DNA from: Umezawaea sp036375055 | GTDB lineage: Bacteria > Actinomycetota > Actinomycetes > Mycobacteriales > Pseudonocardiaceae | Reading direction: 5' to 3' | Assembly: GCF_036375055.1 (NCBI RefSeq) | Contig: NZ_DASUSQ010000082.1 | Coordinates: forward strand, 1 to 64,000 | DNA: 64,000 bases | Shown here: positions 7,828-16,307 of the stretch, one piece after another | How positions within the stretch are numbered: position 1 is the stretch's first letter | Layout: each line of letters begins with the position of its first letter | Notes under the pieces: model-generated | What the model was told of the DNA's origin: nothing | Database searches by the model: none | The model's input: the letters and a program-made list of their open reading frames with translations, nothing else | Translations under genes and position numbers: made by a program

Positions 7828-8909
7828 GACATGTCCTCCCTCGGTCGGACGCGGTTGTACCGGCCCGCGGTTCGGTGGCCGGGCACGCGGGAGCGGAGCC
7901 GTGCCCTGACCCTCAGCCAGGCGACCGTGGCGTCACGCGCGAGCCGCTGCCGCGCGTTGTCGTCCCGCCGCAGCGAACGCGCCTCGACGAGGACGCGCGT
8001 CCCGAAGTCCCGCAGGCGCACGTCGAGCGCGGACGGCAGCACGACCGGCGTGCGGCGCGGACCGACCTCGTAGCCGAGCCTGCTCATCCCACGACCCGCG
8101 ATCTCCTCGACCACCGCGCGCTCCGCGGGGGTCAGTCCGTGCCGGTGCGCCCCCACGCTGGTGGTGGTGATCGGCGACCCGGCGTTGCGCCAGGACTCCG
8201 CCAGCGCCGACGTCCGCCGGGCGGCGGGCGACGTGTGGTGGGCGAACATCGCCTCCTCGACCGGTTCGCCGAGGAACGCGCACAGCCGCCCGACCTCCAC
8301 GCCCGGTCCGGACACGAGGTCCTCGTAGCGCAGCAGGTGCACGACCGCGGGGCCGTGCCGGTCGAGCGCGGCCAGCCCCCGGTCCTGCTGGCGCGCCCAG
8401 AGCGCCGCGGTCCGGGCCGGGTGGTAGTGGCAGAACACCGACCGCCGGGCGGAGGCCGCCACGTCGCGCGGGTCGCGCACCAGCAGGACGAACCGGGCGT
8501 CGGGCCGTTCCGCGAGGACCTCGTCCACGTGGTCGACGGTGAAGGTGCTCTTGCAGCCCCAGCGGGCCTTGCCCTCGGCGGCGCGGTACTGGTCGTAGAT
8601 CGCCGCGACGACGCCGAACACGGACCTGCCCGCCTCCCGGACGACCCGCTCGACGTCGACCGGGTGCTCCCAGGGGTGCGGGTGCACCCGCAGCAGCAGC
8701 ACCGCGTCCGCCACCAGCGAGCGCAGGTTGGCGTCCTCCCGCAGGTCGCCGTAGGAGTCCGCGAGCGGCGCCAGGTAGCGCAGGAAGTGCGGCGGGTGCG
8801 GCACGGCGACGCGCGGGTGGGCGTTGAGCACGAGGCGCAGCAGGTTGGAGCCCGAGCGCTCCGTCCCGATGATCAGCACGGGCCCGTCGCCCGGTGCGGC
8901 GTCCGTCAT
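7824..8909 (-). CDS. PAPS-dependent sulfotransferase (second of two)
   Basis: 361 residues with a canonical 5'-phosphosulfate-binding loop IIGTERSGSNLLRLVLN at residues ~13-29 and a 3'-phosphate region VLLVRDPRDVAASARRS near residue 150. LLRYEDLVSGPG is near residue 205 and a Trp/Arg-rich C-terminal segment follows. The ATG at 8909 gives a short N-terminus before the loop; upstream extension would run through the intergenic stretch. It belongs to the Sulfotransfer_1/3 group, like the first sulfotransferase, but the two are quite different in sequence, so they probably sulfate different acceptors or act in sequence. The stop overlaps the start of the following methyltransferase. As I recall, both sulfotransferases in the nucleocidin cluster are needed for fluoronucleoside formation. 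Confidence 0.9.
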   Translation of the reverse strand: MTDAAPGDGPVLIIGTERSGSNLLRLVLNAHPRVAVPHPPHFLRYLAPLADSYGDLREDANLRSLVADAVLLLRVHPHPWEHPVDVERVVREAGRSVFGVVAAIYDQYRAAEGKARWGCKSTFTVDHVDEVLAERPDARFVLLVRDPRDVAASARRSVFCHYHPARTAALWARQQDRGLAALDRHGPAVVHLLRYEDLVSGPGVEVGRLCAFLGEPVEEAMFAHHTSPAARRTSALAESWRNAGSPITTTSVGAHRHGLTPAERAVVEEIAGRGMSRLGYEVGPRRTPVVLPSALDVRLRDFGTRVLVEARSLRRDDNARQRLARDATVAWLRVRARLRSRVPGHRTAGRYNRVRPREDMS

Positions 8910-8985
8910 GGACTGCCCGCGCCGGGTTCGAGCCACCGGTGTCGTTCGATCCCCACTCGGCCTCCTCCCCGCCCCGTGGCGGCGC

Positions 8986-10659
8986 TCAGTTCGCGGGCGC
9001 GGACTTCGCCATCGTCTTGGCACCGCACTCCACGAGGCTGCTGCCCCTGCTCGCGACCTCGGGGTCGGCGCACTTGTCCAACGTGAAGCGGTCGGCGTCC
9101 GGCACCATCACCGGGCCCGCGGAACTCCACCTGCTCCGCCACCCCTTCCCCGCGTACGACGTCGACCGCGCCTTGCCGTCGTCGGGCTGCGGGTGGAAGT
9201 ACTGGAAGTGCTCGGGGTAGTGCTTGAAGTCCATGACCGGGCCGGGCTCGTAGGCGTCGTAGATCCGCTTGTACGCGTCCCGGCAGGCCTGCTCGGACAG
9301 CTCGCTGACGTTGAGGAACTCGTCCTCGTGCAGGGCCTGCTCCACGGACAGCCAGTTCAGGTGGTCGATCTCCGAGCGGATCAGCCCCGAACCGAGCGCC
9401 TGCTTGTACACCGTGGTGCCCGGCATCGCGGACAGGTACTTCACCCTCGTCACGTGGTTGTAGCTCTCGGCGAACTCGACCATGTGGTCGAGCGACTCCT
9501 CGTTCTCGTTGGGCAGCCCCACGATGAGCAGCGCGCCGAACCTGACGTCCGCCTCGAACGTCGTGCGCATCGCGCGCACGGTGAGGTTCTCGCTGTTGCC
9601 CTTGCGGGCCTCGCGCAACACCTCCGACCCCAGCGACTCCACGCCGTAGAGGATGATGTCGGCGCCGGAGTCGCGCATCGCGGTGGCGCGCTCCTTGTCC
9701 ATGTCGGCGCACCGGGTCAGGCAGGTCCAGCGCAGGTCGTGGTCCTTGATCACGTCGCAGACCTCCACGGTCTGCCTGCGGTGCGAGCTGAACGTCAGGT
9801 CGACGAAGAAGGAGAAGTCGATGCCGTACTGGGACTTCAGCCACGCCAGGTCGCGGTCGAGCTTCTCCGGGGACTTCGCCCGCACCTGCGGGGTCGTGCG
9901 GTAGCAGAAGGAGCAGTCCATCTTGCAGCCCCTGCTGTACGAGGAGATGATCTGCGGCTGCAACCCCATGGGGCTGTGCGCCTGCGGCCACAGGTCCAGC
10001 CGCATCCTCGGCAGCGCGTCGAGGTCCATCATCTGGCCGCGCGGGCGGGTCCGCTTGTTCTCGCCCTCCGGGGTGCGGTAGCAGATGCCGCGGATGGTCG
10101 GCAGGTCGGTGCTCCAGCGCCCCGCCGAGTAGCTCTCCATCAGCTCCAGGATGGTGATCTCACCCTCGCTGATGACCGCGACGTCGCACGCCGTGCTCTC
10201 CATGAACACGTGCGGGACGGACGTCACGAGCGAGCCGCCGCAGATGATCGGCACGTCCGGTTCGGCGAGCTTGACGCGGTCCATCAGCTCGCGGCACCAC
10301 GGGAAGTTGTCCTCGAACGTGCAGAGCCCGAGCACGTCGGTCTGGCCCACGATCTGGTCGTAGGCCGCCTGGAGCGGGTCGGGGGTGTAGCGCACGTCGA
10401 CGATCCGCACCGGGTAGCCGGCGTTGTGCAGCACGGTGCCGATGTACGTGGCGCCCTCGTAGGGGGAGGTCAGGAAGAACTCCCAGCCGCGCGGCATCGT
10501 GAACGGCGACGGTCCGACGACGAGCGTGAACCGCGGCAACGAGGGGTCCGTCGGCACGGGGGTGATGTCCTGCTCGCGCATCTGGGTCATGTACCGGTGG
10601 TCGACGAGATCGTTGGCGTCGGTGTACAGCTCAAGTGCCAGGGAAACCTTGCGTGCCAT
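8986..10659 (-). CDS. B12-binding-type radical SAM enzyme (NucJ-like candidate)
   Basis: 557 residues. An N-terminal cobalamin-binding-like Rossmann domain spans about residues 60-190, with LGLCTFEDNFPWCREL and IICGGSLVTSVPH. The radical SAM barrel follows, with the cluster motif SRGCKMDCSFCYR (CxxxCxxC) near residue 255 and GVESLGSEVLREARKG further on. A C-terminal extension of about 120 residues is not part of the core fold. The ATG at 10659 has a GGGAGGGTGAAG ribosome site at the right distance. Family members methylate unactivated carbons or do other radical rearrangements. In the nucleocidin cluster I recall that a radical SAM gene (nucJ) is needed for the sulfamoyl group, so this is the prime candidate for equivalent chemistry. 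Homology to NucJ itself is untested here. Confidence 0.88.
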   Translation of the reverse strand: MARKVSLALELYTDANDLVDHRYMTQMREQDITPVPTDPSLPRFTLVVGPSPFTMPRGWEFFLTSPYEGATYIGTVLHNAGYPVRIVDVRYTPDPLQAAYDQIVGQTDVLGLCTFEDNFPWCRELMDRVKLAEPDVPIICGGSLVTSVPHVFMESTACDVAVISEGEITILELMESYSAGRWSTDLPTIRGICYRTPEGENKRTRPRGQMMDLDALPRMRLDLWPQAHSPMGLQPQIISSYSRGCKMDCSFCYRTTPQVRAKSPEKLDRDLAWLKSQYGIDFSFFVDLTFSSHRRQTVEVCDVIKDHDLRWTCLTRCADMDKERATAMRDSGADIILYGVESLGSEVLREARKGNSENLTVRAMRTTFEADVRFGALLIVGLPNENEESLDHMVEFAESYNHVTRVKYLSAMPGTTVYKQALGSGLIRSEIDHLNWLSVEQALHEDEFLNVSELSEQACRDAYKRIYDAYEPGPVMDFKHYPEHFQYFHPQPDDGKARSTSYAGKGWRSRWSSAGPVMVPDADRFTLDKCADPEVASRGSSLVECGAKTMAKSAPAN

Positions 10660-10808
10660 GACTTCACCCTCCCCGTCGGTGGATTCGGGAGCACGCCGCA
10701 CCTCACCACGGCCGAAATCCGTTGTGCGCCAACGGGATCCCGTGACGGTGACGACGTTGGACGTCCACCCGGCAAGCTACCGGGATCGTCGCGCGAGGTC
10801 CAAGGCCC

Positions 10809-10836
10809 GGCGGTCGGCGGTGGACAGCCGACCGCC
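10809..10836 (-). terminator. Hairpin terminator after the sulfatase-like gene
   Basis: Perfect 10-bp arms GGCGGTCGGC and GCCGACCGCC enclose an 8-base loop. The element lies 15 bases past the stop codon of the gene at 10852-12036, on its downstream side. There is no T-run, as is usual for GC-rich actinomycete terminators. It suggests the radical SAM gene further down has its own promoter, in the gap at about 10660-10808. Confidence 0.65.
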
Positions 10837-10851
10837 GCGGCGGACCGGGCG

Positions 10852-12036
10852 CTACTCCGGAGGAGCGGGGAGGGCCGCGTCCCCGCCGTCCTGCCCGACG
10901 ACCAGCACCCGCGCGTCCAGCTCGTGCGGGTCGGCCACGAGGTCGTAGTGCTCCACGCGACCGCTCCCCCGGTGCCACACGACCTTGGTCCGGCCGTCGC
11001 CGTCGGCGAGCCGGATCGCGTGCAGCGGTTCGAGGTCCGGGTAGTCACCCGCCCGCGCCCGCTCCTCGGGGAAGTAGGTCTCGCAGTACGCGGGCCGGTC
11101 CGCGTGCGCCCGCCCCCGCAGCAGGGGTTCGAGGGACTCCCCGTCCGACGCCGTCCCCTCCAGCCCCAGCAGGTCCAGCACGGTGGGCATCACGTCGACC
11201 AGCCGGACCTGGGCCGCGACCTCGGCGCCCGAGGGCAGGCCGGGAGCGGCGAAGACCAGCGGGACGTGCTGCGTGGTGTCGAACAGCAGGCAGCCGTGCC
11301 CCTCCTCGTACGGGTGGCCGAGTTCCCCGGAGTGGTCGTTGGGGTACCACCCGGCCAGGTCCTCGCCGTGGTCGGAGAAGCAGACGACGAGCATCGAGTC
11401 CAGCGGGTGCCCGAGTTCCTCGATCCTCCGCAGCAGGCGGGACAGGTGGTGGTCGCTGAACGCGACCTCGCCCTCGTAGGGGTTGTCCACCTCGACGCCC
11501 ACGTCCTCGGGCGGCTCGTACGGCCAGTGCGCGTCGAAGAAGTGGGCGAACAGGAAGAACGGGCCGTCCTGCTCCTCGACCCACCGGGCCGCGCGATCGG
11601 CCACGACGGGCGCGCGCTTGAGCGCGAGGCCCCGCATCTTCACGTCGCCGACCGTCAACGGGTTCCGCCCGTCGGGCAGCAGTGGTATCTCGTCGTCGTA
11701 GAAGTCGAACCCGCGGTCGAGGCCGTACCACTTGTCCAGGCCGGGGCAGGACACGACCGCGCCGGTGCGGTACCCCGCCGACCGGAGGCGCTCGGCCAGC
11801 GTGGGCACGTCGGGCCTGAGCTGCTCGCGCAGCAGGTGCCGGATGCCGTGGCCCGGCGGCTGGAGGCCGGTGAACACGGTGGCGTGGCTGATCGGGGTCA
11901 GCGGGGCCGACGAGATCGCCTGCGTGCAGGTCACGCCGCGCGCGCGGAGCGACTCGACACCGGGGAACCTGCCCGAGTAGGCGACGTCCGCCCGGAGGGT
12001 GTCCAGTGAGACGAACAGGACGTTGGGCTGCTGCAC
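10852..12036 (-). CDS. Sulfatase-like alkaline-phosphatase-superfamily enzyme without a formylglycine Cys
   Basis: 394 residues. The metal-binding start VLFVSLDTLRAD, the active-site stretch SSAPLTPISHATVFTG, HFFDAHWPYEPP and FSDHGED define the sulfatase fold. Classical sulfatases carry CxPxR, or SxPxR in Ser types, whose Cys/Ser is converted to formylglycine. Here that site reads APLTPISH, so the nucleophile is probably Thr or Ser. That is typical of phosphotransferase or phosphodiesterase relatives. Hydrolysis of a sulfate ester is therefore doubtful; transfer chemistry or phosphoester cleavage is more likely. The start is the GTG at 12036, after AGAGGGG. It is transcribed divergently from the HemN-like gene. 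In nucleocidin I recall that a sulfatase gene and an arylsulfatase gene are both needed for the sulfamoyl group. Confidence 0.85.
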   Translation of the reverse strand: MQQPNVLFVSLDTLRADVAYSGRFPGVESLRARGVTCTQAISSAPLTPISHATVFTGLQPPGHGIRHLLREQLRPDVPTLAERLRSAGYRTGAVVSCPGLDKWYGLDRGFDFYDDEIPLLPDGRNPLTVGDVKMRGLALKRAPVVADRAARWVEEQDGPFFLFAHFFDAHWPYEPPEDVGVEVDNPYEGEVAFSDHHLSRLLRRIEELGHPLDSMLVVCFSDHGEDLAGWYPNDHSGELGHPYEEGHGCLLFDTTQHVPLVFAAPGLPSGAEVAAQVRLVDVMPTVLDLLGLEGTASDGESLEPLLRGRAHADRPAYCETYFPEERARAGDYPDLEPLHAIRLADGDGRTKVVWHRGSGRVEHYDLVADPHELDARVLVVGQDGGDAALPAPPE

Positions 12037-12273
12037 GATGATCCCCTCTTGCCGTGGGAAGGACGGCGCGCCGGACCCGGACGATCCACAGTGGACCGCC
12101 GCGTCGGGGCCCTGCCTACCGGAATCGTAGGTGGGCGGACACCGGTGTCAACGTGATCGACGACCACCGCGCGAGGCTCCCCACCCGGTCGACTACCGCG
12201 CGCGGCGGCGTCGGCCTACGTTGGTCTCCGGTGACCGGTTCCTGGCGGTTCCGACGACGATGGGAGCGCACCG
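12037..12273. promoter_or_regulatory. Divergent promoter region, sulfatase-like / HemN-like genes
   Basis: This 237-bp gap drives two divergent biosynthetic genes. It contains an inverted repeat CCTAC-N7-GTAGG at about 12115-12131 and a CCACAGTGG element near 12090. These are operator-like, but I cannot assign a protein to them. The TACGTT near 12215 is a possible plus-strand -10 box. No clear StrR-type paired GTTCGA/TCGAAC site was found here. Confidence 0.3.
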
Positions 12274-13692
12274 GTGCGGATCGGCGACCACGACGCGGAC
12301 GAGCTGACGACGGCGCTGCGGCGGCGGTACCCGGAGCGGGTGAGACCGGTCGGCTTCTACCCACTGCCGTCGCGGCGCGTCGAGCCGGGGCGGTTCGCCG
12401 CCGAGTACCGGCCGCGCCGGACGTCGCGCGCCCGGACCGGGCTGGTCTACGTCCACGTCCCGTTCTGCGCCCAGCGCTGCGACTTCTGCCGGTTCTACCC
12501 CGGCCACCACGTGGACGACGCGGCGAGCCGCTACGTCAGGACGGCGTTGGCGCAGCTGCGGCTCTGGCAGGACCTGGTCGGCGGCGACCGGGCGGCCGGT
12601 CCGGTGGAGGCGGTCTTCGTCGGAGGCGGGTCGCCGAGCGTGCTGTCGGCGGAGCAGCTGCACGACCTGCTGACGGGCATCCGCGGGATCATGCCGTTCG
12701 TCGACCTGCCCGAGATCACCGTGGAGTGGTACCCGCGCGACGCGACCGAGGAGAAGCTGGCCGCCGTGCGCGCGGCCGGGGCCACCCGGATCAGCCTGGG
12801 CGTGCAGACCTGGAACGCGGAGGTCTCGGCCGCCATGGGCGGTCACCACACCGCCGAGCAGGCGGACGCCGCGCTGGCGATGGCGCGCGACGCCGGGTTG
12901 CGCAACGTCAACATCGACCTGATGGCCAACATCCCCGGCCAGCGGCTCGACCAGCACCTGGAGGACGTGGCACGGGCGCTCGCCTGGCAGCCGGGCATGA
13001 TCTCGTTCAACGCGCTGGAGGTCGCCGCCGGGACGCCGCTCGCGGCCAGGGCCGCGAAGACGTCGTTCGCCGAGAGCGACGACGACAAGCGGAGGTGGCT
13101 GGAGGCGACCCGGCGGACGCTGTTCGACCACGGGTACGCGCACCAGCGGGTGCGCAACTTCCACCGCCCAGGGGGCCTGCACCGCTACAACCGGCGCAGT
13201 GCCGGGGTGTCGTTCGACATCGTGCCCGTGGGGCCCGGTGCCTACGGCTACGTCGGCGGCTCGGCGGTGATGAACGAACTCGACCTGCGGGCGTGGACGG
13301 CGCGGGTGGAGGCGGGCGAGCTGCCGGTGGTGGGCCGGTCGACGCCGTCACCGGAGGAGGACCGGCGCGCGTTCGGGGTGTCGAGCTTCCTGGAGTTGCA
13401 GTTCGACGTGGACGACTACCGCGCGGAGTTCGGCTCCGACCCCCTCGCGGACTTCCCGTTCCTGGGCGACCTGCTGGACCTGGGCGCGGTGACGTCACTG
13501 GGCAGCCTGCTGCGCCTGCGGACGGACGCCGCTCCCTTCGGCGACGACGTCTGCGGCGAGTTCCACTCCCCCACCCAGCGCACCCTGTTCGACCGGCACC
13601 TGTCCATCGGACGCTCCAAGCAGGCCAACCAGTACTTCCCCCTCGCCACGACCCGACCCCACCGCCCCACCGACGACACTCAGATCCGGTAG
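12274..13692 (+). CDS. HemN/HemW-like radical SAM enzyme
   Basis: 472 residues. The N-terminal part leads to VYVHVPFCAQRCDFCRFYP, the CxxxCxxC cluster motif of the coproporphyrinogen III oxidase-like group (residues ~57-70). The HemN-family motifs AVFVGGGSPSVLS, ISLGVQTWN and NVNIDLMANIPGQ follow. A HemN C-terminal domain is present, but the sequence drifts from true HemN. The GTG at 12274 has GGGAGC at good spacing. Family members outside haem synthesis act as methyltransferases, cyclopropanases or haem chaperones; their shared feature is use of one or two SAM molecules. Placement inside the cluster argues for a tailoring role. It runs convergently into the phosphodiesterase gene, with a 13-base overlap at the ends. 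Confidence 0.85.
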   Translation: MRIGDHDADELTTALRRRYPERVRPVGFYPLPSRRVEPGRFAAEYRPRRTSRARTGLVYVHVPFCAQRCDFCRFYPGHHVDDAASRYVRTALAQLRLWQDLVGGDRAAGPVEAVFVGGGSPSVLSAEQLHDLLTGIRGIMPFVDLPEITVEWYPRDATEEKLAAVRAAGATRISLGVQTWNAEVSAAMGGHHTAEQADAALAMARDAGLRNVNIDLMANIPGQRLDQHLEDVARALAWQPGMISFNALEVAAGTPLAARAAKTSFAESDDDKRRWLEATRRTLFDHGYAHQRVRNFHRPGGLHRYNRRSAGVSFDIVPVGPGAYGYVGGSAVMNELDLRAWTARVEAGELPVVGRSTPSPEEDRRAFGVSSFLELQFDVDDYRAEFGSDPLADFPFLGDLLDLGAVTSLGSLLRLRTDAAPFGDDVCGEFHSPTQRTLFDRHLSIGRSKQANQYFPLATTRPHRPTDDTQIR

Positions 13693-15311
13693 CCCAACGA
13701 CATCAGCCGCAGCCGCAGCCCCTCGGTCTGCTCGTCCACCGGCTCGCTCGCGCCCGTCCCCGGCCGGTCGTGCCCCCGCAGGTCCGCCAGCACCACGCCC
13801 TCGTGCTCGGGCAGCGGATCCACCCCGAACAGGTCCAGCACGGTGGGTGCGATGTCGAGCACGGACGACTCGGCGAGCCGACCCCGTGCGGTGATCCGCG
13901 GTCCCGCGGCGATCAGGATCCCCTCCGCGTGGTGGTCGCCCGCGCACCCCGTGCGCGCGGGGTCGACGACGTCGCCGATCGGGGCGACCAGCCGATCCTC
14001 CCCCGCGCCGTAGAAGCTGTAGACCTGGCAGAAGTACACGTCGGTCGCCGCCGGTACCGGGGTGAGGTCGGGGCCCGCCGCCGCGTGGGGGCCGCGGTAC
14101 AGCTCGTCGCGGCGGAGCACGCGCTCCACCAGCGGTTCCCCGGAGGGACGGCGCAGGTCCAGGTACGCGGTGGTGAGCCGGTCCAGCAGCCGCGCGTGCT
14201 CCGCGTCCGAGACGACCGCGCCCGCGCCGCGCTCCCGGTTGATCCGCAGCTGGCCGTAGTCGGAGGTGCAGAAGACGCTGGTCCGGTCCCAGTCGATCGT
14301 GGAGAACCCCACGTTCGCGCCGGGGAAGCGGTCGCGGTGGCGCTCGAACAGCTCCGCGCGGAACGCCCGCCCCTCGCGGCGCAACCGCTCCACCAGCCGC
14401 GCGCACTCCCGCGCCGACGCGTCGGGACCGAGGACGACGGGCACCTGCTCGTCGGCGAGCCACGGGCCGAAGTGCAGGACGCCCAGCTCCCGCAGGAAGT
14501 TGTGCACCATGAGGAAGTCGTCGATCGGGCAGGAGCCGTGGTCGGACACCACGAGCACGTCGGTCTCGGGGTACAGGTCCAGGAAACGGCCGAGGAACTC
14601 GTCGGCGCTGCGGTAGGCCAGGTCGCGAGCCGGGTCTCCCGGCCGGGTCCGGTGCGCGATGTGGTCGGTCGCGAAGAGGTTCAGCTGCACGAACCCCGGC
14701 CGGTAGCGGTCGACCAGCGCGAAGAAGGAGTCGGCGCGGTGGCGCTCGACCTCCGTCCACCGCGCCGCCGCCGCGAGGGTGTCCTCGCCGTCGAGTCGCT
14801 CCGGCATCACCCGGTAGCGCCGGACGCCGTCCGGTGTCGGCTGGGCGACCTCGTCGAGCACGCCACGCGGGTAGGCGAGCAGGGGGTCGTCCTCGGGGGC
14901 CGACGACGGGCAGTCGAGCCCCGCGATGGTGAATCCGCGGACCGGCCTGGCCGGGTAGCTCATGGGCACGTTGACGACGCCGACGACGACGCCCGTGCCG
15001 GAGAGCACCTCCCAGTACCGGGCGCGCTCGACCCGCGCGCCGCTCGCGGGCACCAGTTCCCCCGAGCGCAGGTCGGGGTTCCACCAGCCGTACACGCCGT
15101 GCCCACCGGGGTTCACGCCGGTCGCCATCGACGTCCACGCCACCGGGGTCTGCCACGGCACGGTCGACACCAGCGGGCCGTGCGCGCCGAGGTCGAGCAG
15201 CCTGCGGAAGTTCGGCAGGACACCCCTGTCGACCATCGGCATGAGGACGTTGAACGACACGCCGTCCAGACCCACGACGGCGAGCTGGGGTGCGACCCTT
15301 GCAGCGGACAC
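13680..15311 (-). CDS. Type I phosphodiesterase / nucleotide pyrophosphatase-family enzyme
   Basis: 543 residues of the alkaline-phosphatase superfamily, PF01663-like. The first metal Asp is in LAVVGLDGVSFNVL (about residue 15). The likely Thr nucleophile region is TPVAWTSMATGVNPGGHG, metal ligands are in ATDHIAHR and VVSDHGSCPID, and a late DHHAEGIL His motif completes the set. This architecture hydrolyses or transfers phospho- or sulfo-diester groups, often of nucleotides. Some annotation pipelines would call it an arylsulfatase, although the Cys/formylglycine motif is absent. The start GTG at 15311 gives a compact N-terminus. It follows the Fe/2OG oxygenase gene closely on the same strand. 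A nucleotide substrate would suit a sulfamoyl-nucleoside pathway; that is inference. Confidence 0.85.
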   Translation of the reverse strand: MSAARVAPQLAVVGLDGVSFNVLMPMVDRGVLPNFRRLLDLGAHGPLVSTVPWQTPVAWTSMATGVNPGGHGVYGWWNPDLRSGELVPASGARVERARYWEVLSGTGVVVGVVNVPMSYPARPVRGFTIAGLDCPSSAPEDDPLLAYPRGVLDEVAQPTPDGVRRYRVMPERLDGEDTLAAAARWTEVERHRADSFFALVDRYRPGFVQLNLFATDHIAHRTRPGDPARDLAYRSADEFLGRFLDLYPETDVLVVSDHGSCPIDDFLMVHNFLRELGVLHFGPWLADEQVPVVLGPDASARECARLVERLRREGRAFRAELFERHRDRFPGANVGFSTIDWDRTSVFCTSDYGQLRINRERGAGAVVSDAEHARLLDRLTTAYLDLRRPSGEPLVERVLRRDELYRGPHAAAGPDLTPVPAATDVYFCQVYSFYGAGEDRLVAPIGDVVDPARTGCAGDHHAEGILIAAGPRITARGRLAESSVLDIAPTVLDLFGVDPLPEHEGVVLADLRGHDRPGTGASEPVDEQTEGLRLRLMSLGYRI

Positions 15312-15345
15312 CTCGGCGTCCTCCCACTCTGTCGACGGTTGCGCT

Positions 15346-16242
15346 TCAGGAGGCCAGGATCCGCAGGCGCATCAGGTGCCTGCGCTCGGCGGGTGGTCGG
15401 CCACCCGCTCCCGCGGAACGCCCGTGGAAGCCGAAGGTGTTGTCCAGCACCAGGACCGTGTTGGGCCGCCAGTGGATCCCGCGCACCGCCCCGACGTCGT
15501 ACAGGGCGGCGGTCAGCGCGCGGAACGCGGAGTTGACCCGCTCGGGGTCGACCTCGGCGGCGGCGTCGTGGACCCAGTGCAGGGGTTCGTCCGCGAAGTC
15601 GCGGAAGGAGAAGCAGGGACGGCCCGACAGCTCCCGCAGGATCGGCGGGCCCGGCGGGTCGAGGTCGTAGCGGCAGTGCTCCAGGACGTCGCGCTCCGCC
15701 CCGTCGAGCGCGTCGTGGACCCGCGTCCCGGACACCACCAGCGTCTGGGCCCCGCGGTCGGGTTCGGGCGCGCTCAGGCACTGGAACACCAGGTGGCGCG
15801 GTTGGTCGGGCGCGGGTTTGCCGCTGCTCTCGGTGTGCAGCGCCAGCGCCGTCTCGGAGAACGGCTGCAAACCCGTGTCGGCGACGACGCCGTGCTCGGC
15901 GACCAGGTTCAGCACCACGTCCCGCTCGACGTAGGGCCGCACGTCCGGTGCCGTCTCGGGCATCGGCCGCCCCAGCCGCCACCCGAAGGAGACGAACTCG
16001 TCCGTCGTGAGTGGACGGTCGACGTCGATCTCGACCGCGCCGAACGCGTCGAGCGCGCCCGCTACGCCCTCGACCACGGCCTCGTCGTTCACCAGGTCCG
16101 CGGCGGGAACCGCGTAGGAGCGGAGCCACTCCGGTTCGGGGTACCAGCGCGGGTGGTCCAGGACCTCCGCGCGGCGGGCTCGCAGGAGGGCGTCGTCCGC
16201 GGCCAGGAAGGTGCCCGCACACCGCTTCGAGGACCGGGTCAT
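15346..16242 (-). CDS. Clavaminate-synthase-like Fe(II)/2-oxoglutarate oxygenase
   Basis: 298 residues. The iron-binding HxE appears as LALHTESSGKP near residue 140, the variant used by clavaminate synthase and arginine or asparagine hydroxylases rather than the TauD HxD. The distal His is in TFGFHGRSA and the 2-oxoglutarate Arg is in the RRHLMRLRI tail. Two ATGs lie close together (16248 and 16242). The GGAGGA ribosome site is one base from the first and seven from the second, so 16242 is preferred. The known chemistry is hydroxylation, desaturation or cyclisation, commonly of free amino acids. With an amidinotransferase-type enzyme and two PLP enzymes nearby, an amino-acid building block is a reasonable substrate. 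Confidence 0.88.
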   Translation of the reverse strand: MTRSSKRCAGTFLAADDALLRARRAEVLDHPRWYPEPEWLRSYAVPAADLVNDEAVVEGVAGALDAFGAVEIDVDRPLTTDEFVSFGWRLGRPMPETAPDVRPYVERDVVLNLVAEHGVVADTGLQPFSETALALHTESSGKPAPDQPRHLVFQCLSAPEPDRGAQTLVVSGTRVHDALDGAERDVLEHCRYDLDPPGPPILRELSGRPCFSFRDFADEPLHWVHDAAAEVDPERVNSAFRALTAALYDVGAVRGIHWRPNTVLVLDNTFGFHGRSAGAGGRPPAERRHLMRLRILAS

Positions 16243-16307
16243 CGCCATTCCTCCGCTCCTGGTTCCCGCCCGGTGGAGCTTACGAACGCCGCGACGTCCC
16301 GACAAGG

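Noticed and set aside
8926..8954. Two GTTCGA copies 20 bases apart before the second sulfotransferase, considered as a StrR-binding site
   Set aside because: StrR-type sites are paired inverted half-sites; these are direct repeats and the spacer does not fit.
8824..12009. A plus-strand open frame of 1061 codons opposite the radical SAM and sulfatase-like genes
   Set aside because: It lacks motifs, is rich in Arg, Val, His and Gln from antisense GC-rich codons, and the minus-strand genes have clear catalytic motifs and ribosome sites.
12054..15536. Plus-strand frame of 1160 codons covering the HemN-like and phosphodiesterase genes
   Set aside because: It is a frame shadow without domain motifs; the true genes use other frames with intact catalytic residues.
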